Shown: positions 17,843 through 26,648, counted from the first letter of the stretch. The stretch is DNA of 64,000 nt from Pseudoduganella armeniaca (GCF_003028855.1 NZ_CP028324.1:2294001-2358000), one strand, 5' to 3'. The notes: a model not told the origin generated them from the sequence alone. Numbers and translations are program-made.

Positions 17843-18961
17843 ATGATTTTCCAACGTGCCTTGAGGCGTGAGCTGGCCAGCTCCGCAGGGGCTACCTTCA
17901 CGGTGCTGTTTACCATCATCGTCACCTGGACCCTGATCACCATCCTGGGCCGGGCCGCCGGCGGCAAGGTGGCATCGTCCGACGTGCTCGCGCTGATCGC
18001 CTTCGCGGCCCTGAATTATCTGCCAATGATACTGATACTCACCAGTTTTATTTCGGTGCTGATGGTCGTCACGCGCAGCTATCGCGATTCCGAGATGGTG
18101 GTCTGGTTCGCCTCCGGCCAGAGCCTGACGAAGTGGATCCGGCCCGTTCTCACGTTCGGCTTTCCCATCATCCTGCTGACCGGCGTGCTGGCGTTCTACG
18201 CCACGCCGTGGGCCAAGCAGAAAAGCTCGGAGTACGTCGAGCGCTTCGCCAAGCGCGAGGACCTGCAGAAGGTCTCGCCCGGCCAGTTCAAGGAATCGTC
18301 GTCGGCCAACCGCATCTTCTTCGTCGAGGGCAACGCCGGCCAGACCGCGTCCGTGCAGAACGTCTTCGTCAACCAGGTCGACGCGCGCGGCACCTCCGTC
18401 ATCGTGGCCAAGGAAGGCGTGATCGAGACGGCACCGAACGGCTACCGCTACCTGGTGCTGAAGAACGGCCGGCGCTACCAGGGCACGCCCGGCCAGGCCG
18501 ACTTCCAGACGATGGAGTTCGACCGCTACAGCATGCGCGTGGCGCAGCAGGCCCAGGAGCTGGACGCCAAGCGCGACGCCAATGCGATCCCCACGCTGGA
18601 GCTGCTGGCGCTGCCGACCAACGCGGCGCGCGCCGAGATCCTGTGGCGCATCTCGCTGCCGATCACGTGCCTGATCCTGATGCTGCTGGCGATCCCGATG
18701 GGCTTCGTCAACCCGCGCGCGGGCAGCTCGACCAATTTGATCATCGCGCTGCTGATCTTCTTCATCTATAACAACACCGTCAAGATGTTCGAGGCCGGCG
18801 TCAAGCAGGGCAAGTTCAGCTTCGAGTTGGCCTGGTGGCCGCTGCACCTGGTGGCGGCGCTGACGGTGCTGGCGATGTTCGCCTGGCGCCTGAACGTCAA
18901 CCACCGCCTGCACCCGCGCGCGCTGCTGGCCGGCCTGCGCCGCAAGGGAGGCGCGCGATGA
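17843..18961 (+). CDS. lptF: LPS export ABC transporter permease LptF
   Basis: Inner-membrane permease of the LptB2FG complex, which extracts lipopolysaccharide and passes it to LptC. 372 residues: three membrane segments near the N-terminus (about 12-110), a periplasmic beta-jellyroll (about 125-270, with GRRYQGTPGQADF) and three C-terminal helices. The start MIFQRALRREL is the typical LptF N-terminus. The stop overlaps the lptG start (ATGA at 18958-18961). The divergent pepA neighbour is also the usual context. Confidence 0.95.
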   Translation: MIFQRALRRELASSAGATFTVLFTIIVTWTLITILGRAAGGKVASSDVLALIAFAALNYLPMILILTSFISVLMVVTRSYRDSEMVVWFASGQSLTKWIRPVLTFGFPIILLTGVLAFYATPWAKQKSSEYVERFAKREDLQKVSPGQFKESSSANRIFFVEGNAGQTASVQNVFVNQVDARGTSVIVAKEGVIETAPNGYRYLVLKNGRRYQGTPGQADFQTMEFDRYSMRVAQQAQELDAKRDANAIPTLELLALPTNAARAEILWRISLPITCLILMLLAIPMGFVNPRAGSSTNLIIALLIFFIYNNTVKMFEAGVKQGKFSFELAWWPLHLVAALTVLAMFAWRLNVNHRLHPRALLAGLRRKGGAR

Positions 18962-20121
18962 GCGTGCTGCAGCGTTACTTCACCGTTTCCATCCTGCAGG
19001 CGGTCGCGTTCGTCCTGCTGGCGTTCCTCGGCCTGCTGGGCTTCATGGACCTGACTGGCGAGCTGCCCGGCGTGGGCAAGAACGGCTACGGCATGCAGCA
19101 CGCGCTGCTGTACGTGATCGTGATGGTGCCGCAGCACGTGTACGAGATCATGCCGGTGGCGGCGCTGATCGGTACCATCTACACGATGGCGCAGTTCGCG
19201 TCCACGTCGGAATTCACGATCATGCGCGCGGCCGGCATGTCCACCCGCACGGCCGGCTGGATGCTGTTCAAGATCGGCATCATCCTGGTGGCCGTCACGT
19301 TCCTGTTCGGCGAGCTGATCGCGCCGCGCACGGCCTTGATCGCCGAGCGGCTGCACCTGACGGGCAAGGGCACCACCGTGTCGGCCGAATTCAGGTCGGG
19401 CCTGTGGACCAAGGACATCGTCAAGAGCGAAGGGCTGAAGGGCACCGTGCTGGGCTCGCGCTTCTTCAACGTGCAAAAGGTCCTGCCGGACGGGCGCCTG
19501 GTGGGCGTCAAGCTGTACGAGTTCGACAACAGCTTCCGCCTGCGCACGCTGACGGTCGCCAAGGACGGCGTCTACCAGGGCGAAAACGTGTGGCGCCTGT
19601 TCGACGTCACCGAGAACCACTTCAGCAATCCGGCACTGCTGAAGGGCGAAGCGACGGCGCAGAACAACTTCGCCCAGGAGACCGGCGTGGTCGCGACGCA
19701 GCGCCATGCGAGCAAGGACCTGCTGTCCGAGATCACGCCGAAGATCCTTTCCGTGTCGGCCTCGGACCCGGAGCGCATGTCGGCCAACGAGCTGGCCGTG
19801 TACACCCGTCACCTGCAGGAAAACCGCCAGCAGACGGAGCGCTTCAAGATCGCGTTCTGGAAGAAGCTGATCGACCCGCTGGCGATCTTCGTGCTGATGG
19901 CGCTGGCGCTGCCGTTCGCCTACCTGCACACGCGCAGCGGCGGCGTCAGCCTGAAGATCTTCATCGGCATCATGATCGGCGTCGGCTTCCTGCTGGTGAA
20001 CACGCTGTTCGCCCACCTCGGCCTGTTGTCCTCGCTGCCGGCGTTCGTCACCGCGATCATGCCGAGCGTGCTTTTCCTGCTGCTGGCGCTGGCGGCATTG
20101 CTGTGGGTCGAACGACATTAG
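18958..20121 (+). CDS. lptG: LPS export ABC transporter permease LptG
   Basis: Second permease subunit of LptB2FG, 387 residues. The start MSVLQRYFTVSILQA at 18958 was chosen over upstream in-frame codons because it gives the family N-terminus and couples to the lptF stop. The plan is the same as LptF: N-terminal helices (with MPVAALIGTIYTMAQFA and FTIMRAAG, the coupling region that contacts LptB), a periplasmic jellyroll and C-terminal helices ending in ALLWVERH. The LptB ATPase is not in the window; it usually lies elsewhere with lptA/C. Confidence 0.95.
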   Translation: MSVLQRYFTVSILQAVAFVLLAFLGLLGFMDLTGELPGVGKNGYGMQHALLYVIVMVPQHVYEIMPVAALIGTIYTMAQFASTSEFTIMRAAGMSTRTAGWMLFKIGIILVAVTFLFGELIAPRTALIAERLHLTGKGTTVSAEFRSGLWTKDIVKSEGLKGTVLGSRFFNVQKVLPDGRLVGVKLYEFDNSFRLRTLTVAKDGVYQGENVWRLFDVTENHFSNPALLKGEATAQNNFAQETGVVATQRHASKDLLSEITPKILSVSASDPERMSANELAVYTRHLQENRQQTERFKIAFWKKLIDPLAIFVLMALALPFAYLHTRSGGVSLKIFIGIMIGVGFLLVNTLFAHLGLLSSLPAFVTAIMPSVLFLLLALAALLWVERH

Positions 20122-20128
20122 GAACGCC

Positions 20129-20496
20129 ATGAATACACAAGCATTGATCCTGTTCGCCCACGGCGCCCGCGCCGCCAGCTGGGCCGCGCCGTTCGAGCGC
20201 CTGCGCGACCTGGTGGCTGCCCGCACCCCGGCGTGGACGTGTCGCTGGCCTTTCTGGAATTGATGGAACCACGCCTGCCGGAACGGGCCGCGGCACTGGT
20301 GGCGCAAGGCGTCACGCAGCTGACCGTGGTGCCCGTGTTCCTGGGGCAGGGCGGCCACGTGCTGCGCGACCTGCCGCTGATGATCGACGCGCTGCATGCC
20401 GCGCATCCAAGCCTGACGGTGAAAGTGGTGGAGGCGGCGGGCGAGAACGACGCCGTGCTGCGGGCGCTGGCCGACTACTGCGTCGGCGCGCTGTGA
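20129..20496 (+). pseudogene. Sirohydrochlorin cobaltochelatase/ferrochelatase-like (CbiX-type), frameshifted
   Basis: CbiX-type metal chelatase of about 122 residues spread over two frames. The 5' part from the ATG at 20129 gives MNTQALILFAHGAR with the family's active-site His. Similarity continues in the +1 frame as GVDVSLAFLELMEPRLPE and VVPVFLGQGGHVLRDLP with the second conserved His. One base is missing near 20221-20229, most simply from the C-run at 20226-20229. If restored, this is a normal short single-domain chelatase that could insert iron into sirohydrochlorin for CysI. It starts 7 bp after lptG and ends in a GTGA overlap with the next gene. Confidence 0.78.
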
Positions 20497-21236
20497 CGGC
20501 GCGCTGCGTCGCGGCCGCCCAGACCGTCGTCATCAAGGGCGACATCGCGGCCAATGTGGCGCGCCATGTCGCGCTGGTGGAGCGCGCCGCGGCCGAGGGC
20601 GCGCGGCTGGTGCTGTTTCCCGAACTGTCCCTGACCGGTTACGAACCCGCGCTGGCGGCCGAGCTGGCGCTGCTGCCCGATGACGTGCGCCTGGCGCCGC
20701 TGCGCGACGCGGCCGTGCGCGCAGGTGCCGTCATCGTTGCCGGCGCGCCGTTGGTCAATCCCGATGGCCGGCCCCTGATCGCGGCCTTGACGTTCACGCC
20801 GCAAGCTGCGCTGCATGTCTACACCAAGCAGTATCTGCATCCGGGCGAGGAGGCAGCGTTCGCGCCCGGCACGGGCGGCGCCGCGCTGGACGTGCACGGC
20901 AGCCGCGTCGCGCTGGCGGTATGCGCGGAGATCGCCCATGCGCGGCATGCGGCGGCGGCGGCCGACGATGGCGCGCAGCTGTATGCGGCCAGCGTGCTGG
21001 TCTCCGTTAACGGTTATGCCGCCGATGCGGCGCTGCTGCAGGGCCATGCTGCCACGCACGGCATGCCGGTGCTGATGGCGAACCATGGTGGCGCGACGGG
21101 CGGCTGGGAGAGTGCCGGGCGTAGCGCGCTGTGGGATGAGCGCGGGGAGTTGGTGGTCGCGGCGGCTGGCGGCGGCGAGTGCCTGCTGGTGGCGCGCGGT
21201 GATGAGCAGGGCTGGAGCGGGCGGATTCTGCGCTAG
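20493..21236 (+). CDS. Carbon-nitrogen hydrolase (nitrilase superfamily)
   Basis: Amidase/nitrilase-fold hydrolase of 247 residues; the substrate is unknown. The catalytic triad is visible: Glu in LVLFPELSLTGYE (about residue 43), Lys in YTKQYLHPGEE (about 111) and Cys in LAVCAEIAH (about 145). The start is GTG at 20493, overlapping the previous stop, so it is coupled to the chelatase-like gene. The length fits single-domain C-N hydrolases. There is no glutamine-specific or carbamoylputrescine-specific signature I can claim. It ends 7 bp before a palindromic element. Confidence 0.86.
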   Translation: MTARCVAAAQTVVIKGDIAANVARHVALVERAAAEGARLVLFPELSLTGYEPALAAELALLPDDVRLAPLRDAAVRAGAVIVAGAPLVNPDGRPLIAALTFTPQAALHVYTKQYLHPGEEAAFAPGTGGAALDVHGSRVALAVCAEIAHARHAAAAADDGAQLYAASVLVSVNGYAADAALLQGHAATHGMPVLMANHGGATGGWESAGRSALWDERGELVVAAAGGGECLLVARGDEQGWSGRILR

Positions 21237-21243
21237 ACCCACA

Positions 21244-21296
21244 GGTGACAGGCTCCCATCTTCGGGTCGCCGACCCGAAGATGGGAGCCTGTCACC
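21244..21296 (+). repeat. Palindromic intergenic element, copy 2 (perfect)
   Basis: A perfect 25-bp inverted repeat with a 3-nt GCC loop: the left arm (21244-21268) starts GGTGACAGGCTCC and the right arm (21272-21296) ends GGAGCCTGTCACC. The tail TCGGGTTCGTTCGCGCCGC follows. It shares the inner ATCTTCGGGTC with copy 1 but has matching CTCCC/GGGAG changes in both arms. It lies between the convergent genes ending at 21236 and 21367. Confidence 0.93.
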
Positions 21297-21326
21297 TCGG
21301 GTTCGTTCGCGCCGCGGATGAAAACC

Positions 21327-21353
21327 GGGGACAGTCCCGAAGGGACAGTCCCC
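21327..21353. repeat. Doubled GGGACAGTCCC palindrome
   Basis: Two copies of the self-complementary GGGACAGTCCC separated by GAA, framed by an extra G and C. It sits next to copy 2 of the palindrome family, in front of the 3' end of the minus-strand gene, and may form a cruciform or a weak terminator. Confidence 0.55.
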
Positions 21354-21366
21354 AGGCCTGGCAGCG

Positions 21367-22107
21367 TTAGTTCTGCTCCTGGCGCGCATGCGCCAGCATC
21401 GCGGCGATGGTGGCACCCGGCGTGTCGAACTCGCGCTGCACGGCGTCGCGCAGGGCGGGTGAGCGCAGCTCGTCCAGCGCCGCCGTCGTGACCTGGGCCG
21501 CCAGCTCATCCTCGTCCACGCGCGCCAGCACCAGCGCGATCATCCGCACTTCCTTCGTATAGTTCAGCACCGTCGCCAGCAAGGCCGGGGCGGAGGACGT
21601 GTTGCCGCTTTTCGCCAGCTGCTCCGTGTAGGCATTCAGGTGCGTGGCCAGGTGGCTGACGCGTTCCAGCGGCTCCGGCAGGTGGCGCCGTGCCAGCGGC
21701 CAGTCCTCGGCGGCCACCAGGGCAGGCAGCGCCAGGTCGGCGCACTGCTGCGCCAGTTGCGGCATCTGGATGTCCACCTGGACGAACAGCTCATGCGTGG
21801 CGCGCTCCTCGCCGAGGGCACCGTTGATGGCGCTGATGTCGCGGAACAATTCGCGGCTGGCCGCGCCGTTCAGCATGCGCGCGGTGTCGCGGTCGCGCAG
21901 GCCCTGCAGCGCGCGCCGCGCCAGCGGAAACTGCTCGGCCAGGTAGATCCAGTCGCGCAGCGCGAACGACAGCCGCACGCCGGCCATGCCCGGCTCCACG
22001 GCCAGCGCGTTCTCGTGGAACCACAAGTGATCGCGCAGCGCATCCTCGAACCGGTTCTCCAGCCGGGCCTTGCGGGCCCGCTCCAATACTTCGTGTGCTT
22101 GTCCCAT
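21367..22107 (-). CDS. Unknown protein, helical repeat-like
   Basis: 246 residues; family not recognised. The N-terminal half (HEVLERARKARLENRFEDALRDHLWFH in character, then repeated Leu/Ala helices) looks like TPR-style helical hairpins, so a scaffold or adaptor role is possible but unproven. No signal peptide or membrane segment. The ATG at 22107 (MGQAHEVLER) was chosen as the first codon after an upstream stretch with no coding character. It is divergent from the DUF2382 genes with about 130 bp between starts. Confidence 0.75.
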   Translation of the reverse strand: MGQAHEVLERARKARLENRFEDALRDHLWFHENALAVEPGMAGVRLSFALRDWIYLAEQFPLARRALQGLRDRDTARMLNGAASRELFRDISAINGALGEERATHELFVQVDIQMPQLAQQCADLALPALVAAEDWPLARRHLPEPLERVSHLATHLNAYTEQLAKSGNTSSAPALLATVLNYTKEVRMIALVLARVDEDELAAQVTTAALDELRSPALRDAVQREFDTPGATIAAMLAHARQEQN

Positions 22108-22235
22108 GACGTGTTTCGGTTCCCATCGTGCAAAGGCGATATTCTAGCGCGCCGCGGCCCGGCCGGTGACTGTCAAAATGATAGCAGCAGGCAAGCTGGC
22201 GCCCCTCTGGCGCTGAGCGACGTAGACTTTTCTGC

Positions 22236-22712
22236 ATGAACCAGGACCTGAACCCGCCCATCGACCGTACCGGCACCGCCACGGTGTCTGCCGCCCAGCC
22301 CCAGCCCGGGGGCACCGTCACGGTGCCCATCAGCCAGGAGGAGGTGGCGATCACCACCCGTGTCGTGGACACGGGTCGCGGCGTACGCGTCAGCAAGACC
22401 GTCACGGAGCAGCCCGAGGAAATCCGGGAAGTGCTGTGGCAGGACAGCATGGACGTGCGCCGGGTTCCGGTCGACAAGGTGGTGGCCCAAGCCCCACCGT
22501 CGCGTTACGAGGGCGACACCCTCGTGGTTCCGGTCCTCGAAGAGATTCTGGTGGTGGAAAAGCGCTACCGGATCAAGGAGGAGCTTCACATCACCAGGGT
22601 ACGCAAGCAGCACGAGCATCGGGAAACCGTCCCGCTGCGGGTCGAAGAAGTGCGCGTGGAAGCGTTCGACGACGGCCGGCCGGACAGTCCCCGCCCCCAA
22701 CCGAAGGAATAG
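22236..22712 (+). CDS. DUF2382 (YsnF/AvaK-type) domain protein
   Basis: 158 residues with one DUF2382 domain, recognised by IPISQEEVAITTRVVDTG-like and VPVLEEILVVEKRYRIKEEL segments and the closing ETVPLRVEEVRVE. Such proteins are linked to stress responses in Bacillus YsnF and cyanobacterial AvaK; the molecular role is not known. Soluble and strongly charged. The ATG at 22236 has a poor ribosome site. It is followed 11 bp later by a second DUF2382 gene with a strong AGGAGA site, so the pair is likely an operon. Confidence 0.85.
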   Translation: MNQDLNPPIDRTGTATVSAAQPQPGGTVTVPISQEEVAITTRVVDTGRGVRVSKTVTEQPEEIREVLWQDSMDVRRVPVDKVVAQAPPSRYEGDTLVVPVLEEILVVEKRYRIKEELHITRVRKQHEHRETVPLRVEEVRVEAFDDGRPDSPRPQPKE

Positions 22713-22723
22713 GAGAACGAATC

Positions 22724-23871
22724 ATGAGCCATACCTTAGCAGCCGTGTTCGACAACCGTGCCGACGCCGAGCGTGCGCGCGATGCACTGACCGCCGCCGG
22801 CATCGGCGGCAATTCGGTGCGCCTGAACGCCGCGTCGACGGGAACGTCGACCACGACCACGCCGGGCGCCAGTACCATGAGTCCCAGCGCCACCCACGAC
22901 GAGTCGATCGGCGACAGCATCAAGCACTTCTTTTCCAACCTGTTCGGCGATGACGACGAGCGCGTGGTGTACGGCGAGGCCGTCAACCGCGGCAACGTCG
23001 TGCTGACGGTGCAGGCGGACACGCAGGACGAGATCGAGCGTGCCGCCGACATCGTCGAGGGCTTCGGCCCCTCGATATCGACGAGTACAAGTCGCAGTGG
23101 CAGGCCAGCGGCTGGAGCGGTGCCGAGGCGCTGCGTGCGGGCAGCGGCGCGCAACTGTCGGCATCGCGCCAGAGCGAGAACCTGCAGAACGGCGGCGCCC
23201 TGCTGCAGGGTTCCCAGCAGGGCCTGTCCGGCAGCGGCTCGATGCAGCGCGCCGAGGTGGACGAGCAGGTCATCCCCGTCATGCAGGAAGAGCTGAAGGT
23301 CGGCAAGCGCATGGTCCAGCGCGGCGGCGTGCGCATCTACCAGCGCCTGGTCGAGACGCCGGTGCAGGAAAGCGTCAGCCTGCGCGAGGAGCACGTCAAT
23401 GTCGAGCGCCGTCCGGTGGACCGTCCGATCGATCCCGCGCAGGTCGGCGCCTTCCAGGAAACGTCGTTCGAGCTGCGCGAGAACGCCGAGGAAGCGGTGG
23501 TGCAGAAGACCGCGCGCGTCGTCGAGGAAGTCGTCGTCGGCAAGGAAGTCACGCAGCGCACCGACCAGATCAGCGATACCGTGCGCAGCACGCAGGTGGA
23601 CGTGGAGCAGCTGGGCAGCAGCACGGACAACGACGAGTACTACCGCAGCCACTGGACATCCAACTACGGCAACCAGGGCGGCAGCTTCGACGAGTATGCG
23701 CCGGCCTACCGCTACGGCGCGTCGATGCGCGGCAGCGATGCCTATCGCGGCCGCTCGTGGGACGAGGCGGAAACCACGTTGCGCAGCAATTGGGAGAGCC
23801 ATTACCCGACGTCGGCCTGGGACAAGTTAAAGGCCGCCGTCAAGCATGGCTGGGAGCGCATGACTTCCTGA
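22724..23871 (+). pseudogene. Stress protein: YflT-like N-terminus plus DUF2382, frameshifted
   Basis: Starts at the ATG at 22724 behind AGGAGA. The first about 117 residues, beginning SHTLAAVFDNRADAERARDAL, resemble the heat-induced stress protein YflT / general-stress-17M domain. Similarity then jumps to the +2 frame: DIDEYKSQWQASGWSGAEAL, a Gly/Ser/Gln-rich linker and a full DUF2382 domain (EVDEQVIPVMQEELKVGKR to EEVVVGKEVTQRT), ending in a Tyr/Ser-rich tail and AVKHGWERMTS. Adding one C to the run at 23068-23071 joins them into one protein of about 382 residues. So either a one-base loss or a consensus error. The internal ATG at 23242 could still give a DUF2382-only product. Confidence 0.82.
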
Positions 23872-23888
23872 CGCGGCACGTGAACCCT

Positions 23889-23941
23889 AGTGACAGGCAC
23901 CAGTCTGCAGGTCGACGACCTGCAGACTGGTGCCCGTCACT
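23889..23941 (+). repeat. Palindromic intergenic element, copy 3
   Basis: Left arm 23889-23913 (AGTGACAGGCACC then AGTCTGCAGGTC) and right arm 23917-23941 pair over 25 bp with a single mismatch (CCCGTC instead of CCTGTC). The GAC loop also makes the centre read GTCGAC. The inner sequence differs completely from copies 1 and 2, yet stays complementary. It lies between convergent genes. Confidence 0.9.
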
Positions 23942-23956
23942 GGTGTTTTGGGTGCC

Positions 23957-24442
23957 TCAGATGTCCTGCCTGCGCCGGATCCAGAACGGCAGCAACCACC
24001 ACGTCAGCACGACGATGGTCCCCATCGTGCCCGCCGCGACCAGTCCGATGCGGTGGCCGAACACTTCCGAAATCACCAGGTTCGTGCCTAGCACCAGCGC
24101 GATGCCGAGGGCAAACGCGCCCGCGACGATCTGGCGCGTGGCGAAGCATTTGAACCGTTCACGGTCCTTCAGCGGTCGCATGATGCGGTGCTGGACCGCC
24201 GGGGCGCTCAGCAGGATCAGGCTGGACAGCGCAAAGAAGAAGGTGGCCAGGAACACGTATTTTTCCGACTGGACGATCTGGCGGAAGCCGCCGTTGAACG
24301 GCAGGACGATGAGGAAGGCCGACAGCATCTGCGCCCCGGGCAGCAGGATGCGCATTTCGCTGAGCATGTCGGAAAAGTCGCCGTCTTCCGGCATGTCGGG
24401 ACGGTCCTCGACCTCCCGCGTGGATTGGGGATCGGCGTGCAT
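23957..24442 (-). CDS. Small four-helix membrane protein (DUF6328-like)
   Basis: 161 residues: an acidic N-terminus (about 1-28, EDRPDMPEDGDFSDML), then four hydrophobic segments at about 38-52, 62-82, 105-125 and 130-150, ending in FWIRRRQDI. The pattern and the MLSEMRILLPGAQMLSAFL block fit the DUF6328 family as I recall it; the function is unknown. The ATG at 24442 gives a cytosolic acidic leader. Its stop faces the DUF2382 gene across a palindromic element. It lies downstream of cobA on the same strand but 136 bp away, so it probably has its own promoter. Confidence 0.75.
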   Translation of the reverse strand: MHADPQSTREVEDRPDMPEDGDFSDMLSEMRILLPGAQMLSAFLIVLPFNGGFRQIVQSEKYVFLATFFFALSSLILLSAPAVQHRIMRPLKDRERFKCFATRQIVAGAFALGIALVLGTNLVISEVFGHRIGLVAAGTMGTIVVLTWWLLPFWIRRRQDI

Positions 24443-24578
24443 GGCGCTCTTTCGTATCTCGGCACGGGCGGCTGGCCGTGCCTTGTCATTTTGTCGTCAC
24501 ATTATACGAACGAACGCAGCTGAGCAGCGCCGCCGTGGCGCGGCGTGGCCAGCCTTCGCGATTTGCAGGGGCGTCGGC

Positions 24579-25297
24579 TCAGAGCGGCTGGTTGGGGCGC
24601 GCGGCCATGGCTTCGCCCAGCATCACCAGCACCGGGCCGCTGCGGGCGTCCAGGCCGTGCGCCAGCGTGGCCAGCGTGATGCGGCTGATGTGCTGGTCGG
24701 GGCGGCTGACGTTGTCGATGACCACCACCGGCGTCTCGGGCCGGCGGCCCTGGTCCAGCAGGCGCTGGGCGGTGGCGATGGCTTCACGCCCGCCATGTAT
24801 TGGACCAGCGTGTCGGTGGAGGGGATGGCCGGTTCGTCCGGGTGGCCGGGGGCGGTGCTGGAGGTGAAAAAGGCCACGCTGCGCGCGACGCCGCGCTTGG
24901 TCAGCGGCTGCTTGGTGGCGGCGGCTGCCGCGACGGCGGTCGTGATGCCGGGGACGACTTCGACCTCGATGCCCAGTTCTTCCAGCGCCGTGAGCTCCTC
25001 GTCGGCACGGCCGAACAGCATCGGATCGCCGCCTTTCAGGCGCACCACGCGGCCGTACTGGCTGGCGCAGGCAATCAGCTGGGCGTTGATCGAATTCTGG
25101 TCGGCCGACCGCTGGCCGGCGCGCTTGCCGACGCAAATCAGCACGGCCTGGCGGCACAGGTCCAGCATCTCTTCGGTCACCAATGCGTCGTAGAGCACCA
25201 CGTCCGCCTCGCCCAGGATGCGGGCGCCGCGCAGGGTGATCAGGTCCTGGGCGCCGGGACCGGCGCCCACCAGATAGACTTTTCCGACTGCAGCCAT
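24579..25297 (-). pseudogene. cobA: Uroporphyrinogen-III C-methyltransferase CobA, frameshifted
   Basis: SAM-dependent methyltransferase that makes precorrin-2 for siroheme, the cofactor of the sulfite reductase in the same cluster. The N-terminal part has KVYLVGAGPGAQDLITL, VLYDALV, VRLKGGDPMLFGR and VVPGITTAVAAAA. After TLVQYMAG the frame is lost, and the family sequence continues in another frame as REAIATAQRLLDQGRRPETP to VLVMLGEAMA. One C is missing from the plus-strand run at 24789-24791 (GGGG expected on the coding strand); with it the protein is about 240 residues. Because siroheme is needed by CysI, an assembly error is the easier explanation. It follows cysN by 40 bp. Confidence 0.85.
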
Positions 25298-25337
25298 CGA
25301 CTCTTTCGTGCTTGCGCGCTTGGGGTGCGCGCCTGGG

Positions 25338-26648
25338 TTATGCGTCGGCCAGGCGGATCATCCCCGCGGCCACCGTCTGGTGCGTCACTTCATCGATCAG
25401 GATGAAGGCGCCCGTCGCGCGGATGTCGGCATACGCATCGGCCGCCAGCGGCTGCTGGACGATCAGCGCGATGCGCGCCACATCGTTCAGCTTCAGCGCA
25501 TCCGCATCGTGCCGCTGCTGGGTGTTGATGTCAAGGATCGAGTCGATCCGGTTGATCTTCGCCGCGGTCTGCTTGGTGCCGTGCTTGATCCAATACTTGC
25601 GGCGCAGGTCCAGCGGCTCCTCGGACAGCCAGCAGACGTCGGCGTTGACCTGTTTCAGCAAGGTGGCCGGCTGCGCGCTGGACGACAGCACGTCGCCACG
25701 CGACACGTCCACGTACTCGTTCAGCACGATCGTCACCGACTGGCCGGCGCTGGCCGAGGCCAGGCTGCCGTCGAAGGTGACGATGTCCTTGACGGTCGCC
25801 GTCTGGCCCGAGGGCTGCACCAAGAGGGTGTCGCCGACGGCAACGCTGCCCGATTCGATCCGGCCCATGTAGCCGCGGAAGTCGTTGGCCTCGTGGCCGT
25901 TGTGGCGCGCTACCAGCTGCACGGGGAAGCGCAGCGGCGCGTCGTGCGCCTCGTCGTACACGGACAGCGATTCCAGCAGCTCGATCAGGGTCGGGCCCTG
26001 GTACCAGCCCATCTTCGCGCTTGGCTCGACCACGTTGTCGCCGGTCAGCGCCGACAGCGGAATGGCCGTGATGTCCTTCAGGCCCAGCGTTTGCGCGAAC
26101 TCCTTGTAGGCCTTGACGATGCGCTCGTACACCTGCTGGTCGTAGTTCACCAGGTCCATCTTGTTGACGGCGACGACCACGTGCTCGATCTGCAGCAGGT
26201 GGGCGATGGTCGAGTGACGCTTGGTCTGGATCAGCAGGTCCACCGAGCCGTCTTCATGCAGCTTCACCTTCGACACGTCGATCAGGATGATGACGGCATC
26301 GGCCGTCGAGGCGCCGGTGACCATGTTGCGGGTGTACTGCTCGTGACCCGGCGTATCGGCGATGATGAACTTGCGCTTGGGCGTGGCGAAGTAGCGGTAG
26401 GCCACGTCGATGGTGATGCCCTGTTCGCGTTCGGCCTCCAGGCCGTCCGTCAGCAGCGACAGGTCGATCGTGTCGCCCACCGTGCGCTTGTGCTTGGCGC
26501 GCGAGACAGCGGCCAGCTGGTCGGCGAAGATGCCCTTGCTGTCGAACAGCAGGCGGCCGATCAGGGTGCTCTTGCCGTCGTCGACGGAGCCGGCGGTGAT
26601 GAAGCGCAAGAGGCCTCGTTGCGACAGGTTTTCGTTGAGTGCGTTCAT
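25338..26648 (-). CDS. cysN: Sulfate adenylyltransferase large subunit CysN
   Basis: GTPase subunit of ATP sulfurylase, which drives APS formation together with CysD. 436 residues from the ATG at 26648 (MNALNENLSQRG), chosen because it overlaps the cysD stop by one base (TGATG) and because the open frame upstream is a shadow of cysD. The G motifs are clear: AGSVDDGKSTLIGRL, DTPGHEQY and NKMD. The protein ends after the translation-factor-like beta barrels, with no fused CysC (APS kinase) domain. Confidence 0.96.
   Translation of the reverse strand: MNALNENLSQRGLLRFITAGSVDDGKSTLIGRLLFDSKGIFADQLAAVSRAKHKRTVGDTIDLSLLTDGLEAEREQGITIDVAYRYFATPKRKFIIADTPGHEQYTRNMVTGASTADAVIILIDVSKVKLHEDGSVDLLIQTKRHSTIAHLLQIEHVVVAVNKMDLVNYDQQVYERIVKAYKEFAQTLGLKDITAIPLSALTGDNVVEPSAKMGWYQGPTLIELLESLSVYDEAHDAPLRFPVQLVARHNGHEANDFRGYMGRIESGSVAVGDTLLVQPSGQTATVKDIVTFDGSLASASAGQSVTIVLNEYVDVSRGDVLSSSAQPATLLKQVNADVCWLSEEPLDLRRKYWIKHGTKQTAAKINRIDSILDINTQQRHDADALKLNDVARIALIVQQPLAADAYADIRATGAFILIDEVTHQTVAAGMIRLADA

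Noticed and set aside
20129..20277. Complete short gene from the ATG at 20129 to the in-frame TGA
   Set aside because: The CbiX-type similarity continues in the next frame, so this is the front part of a broken gene rather than an independent one.
16066..24791. Programmed ribosomal frameshifting at the four breaks
   Set aside because: There are no slippery heptamers or downstream structures of the usual kind, and the four genes are unrelated; missing bases explain them more simply.
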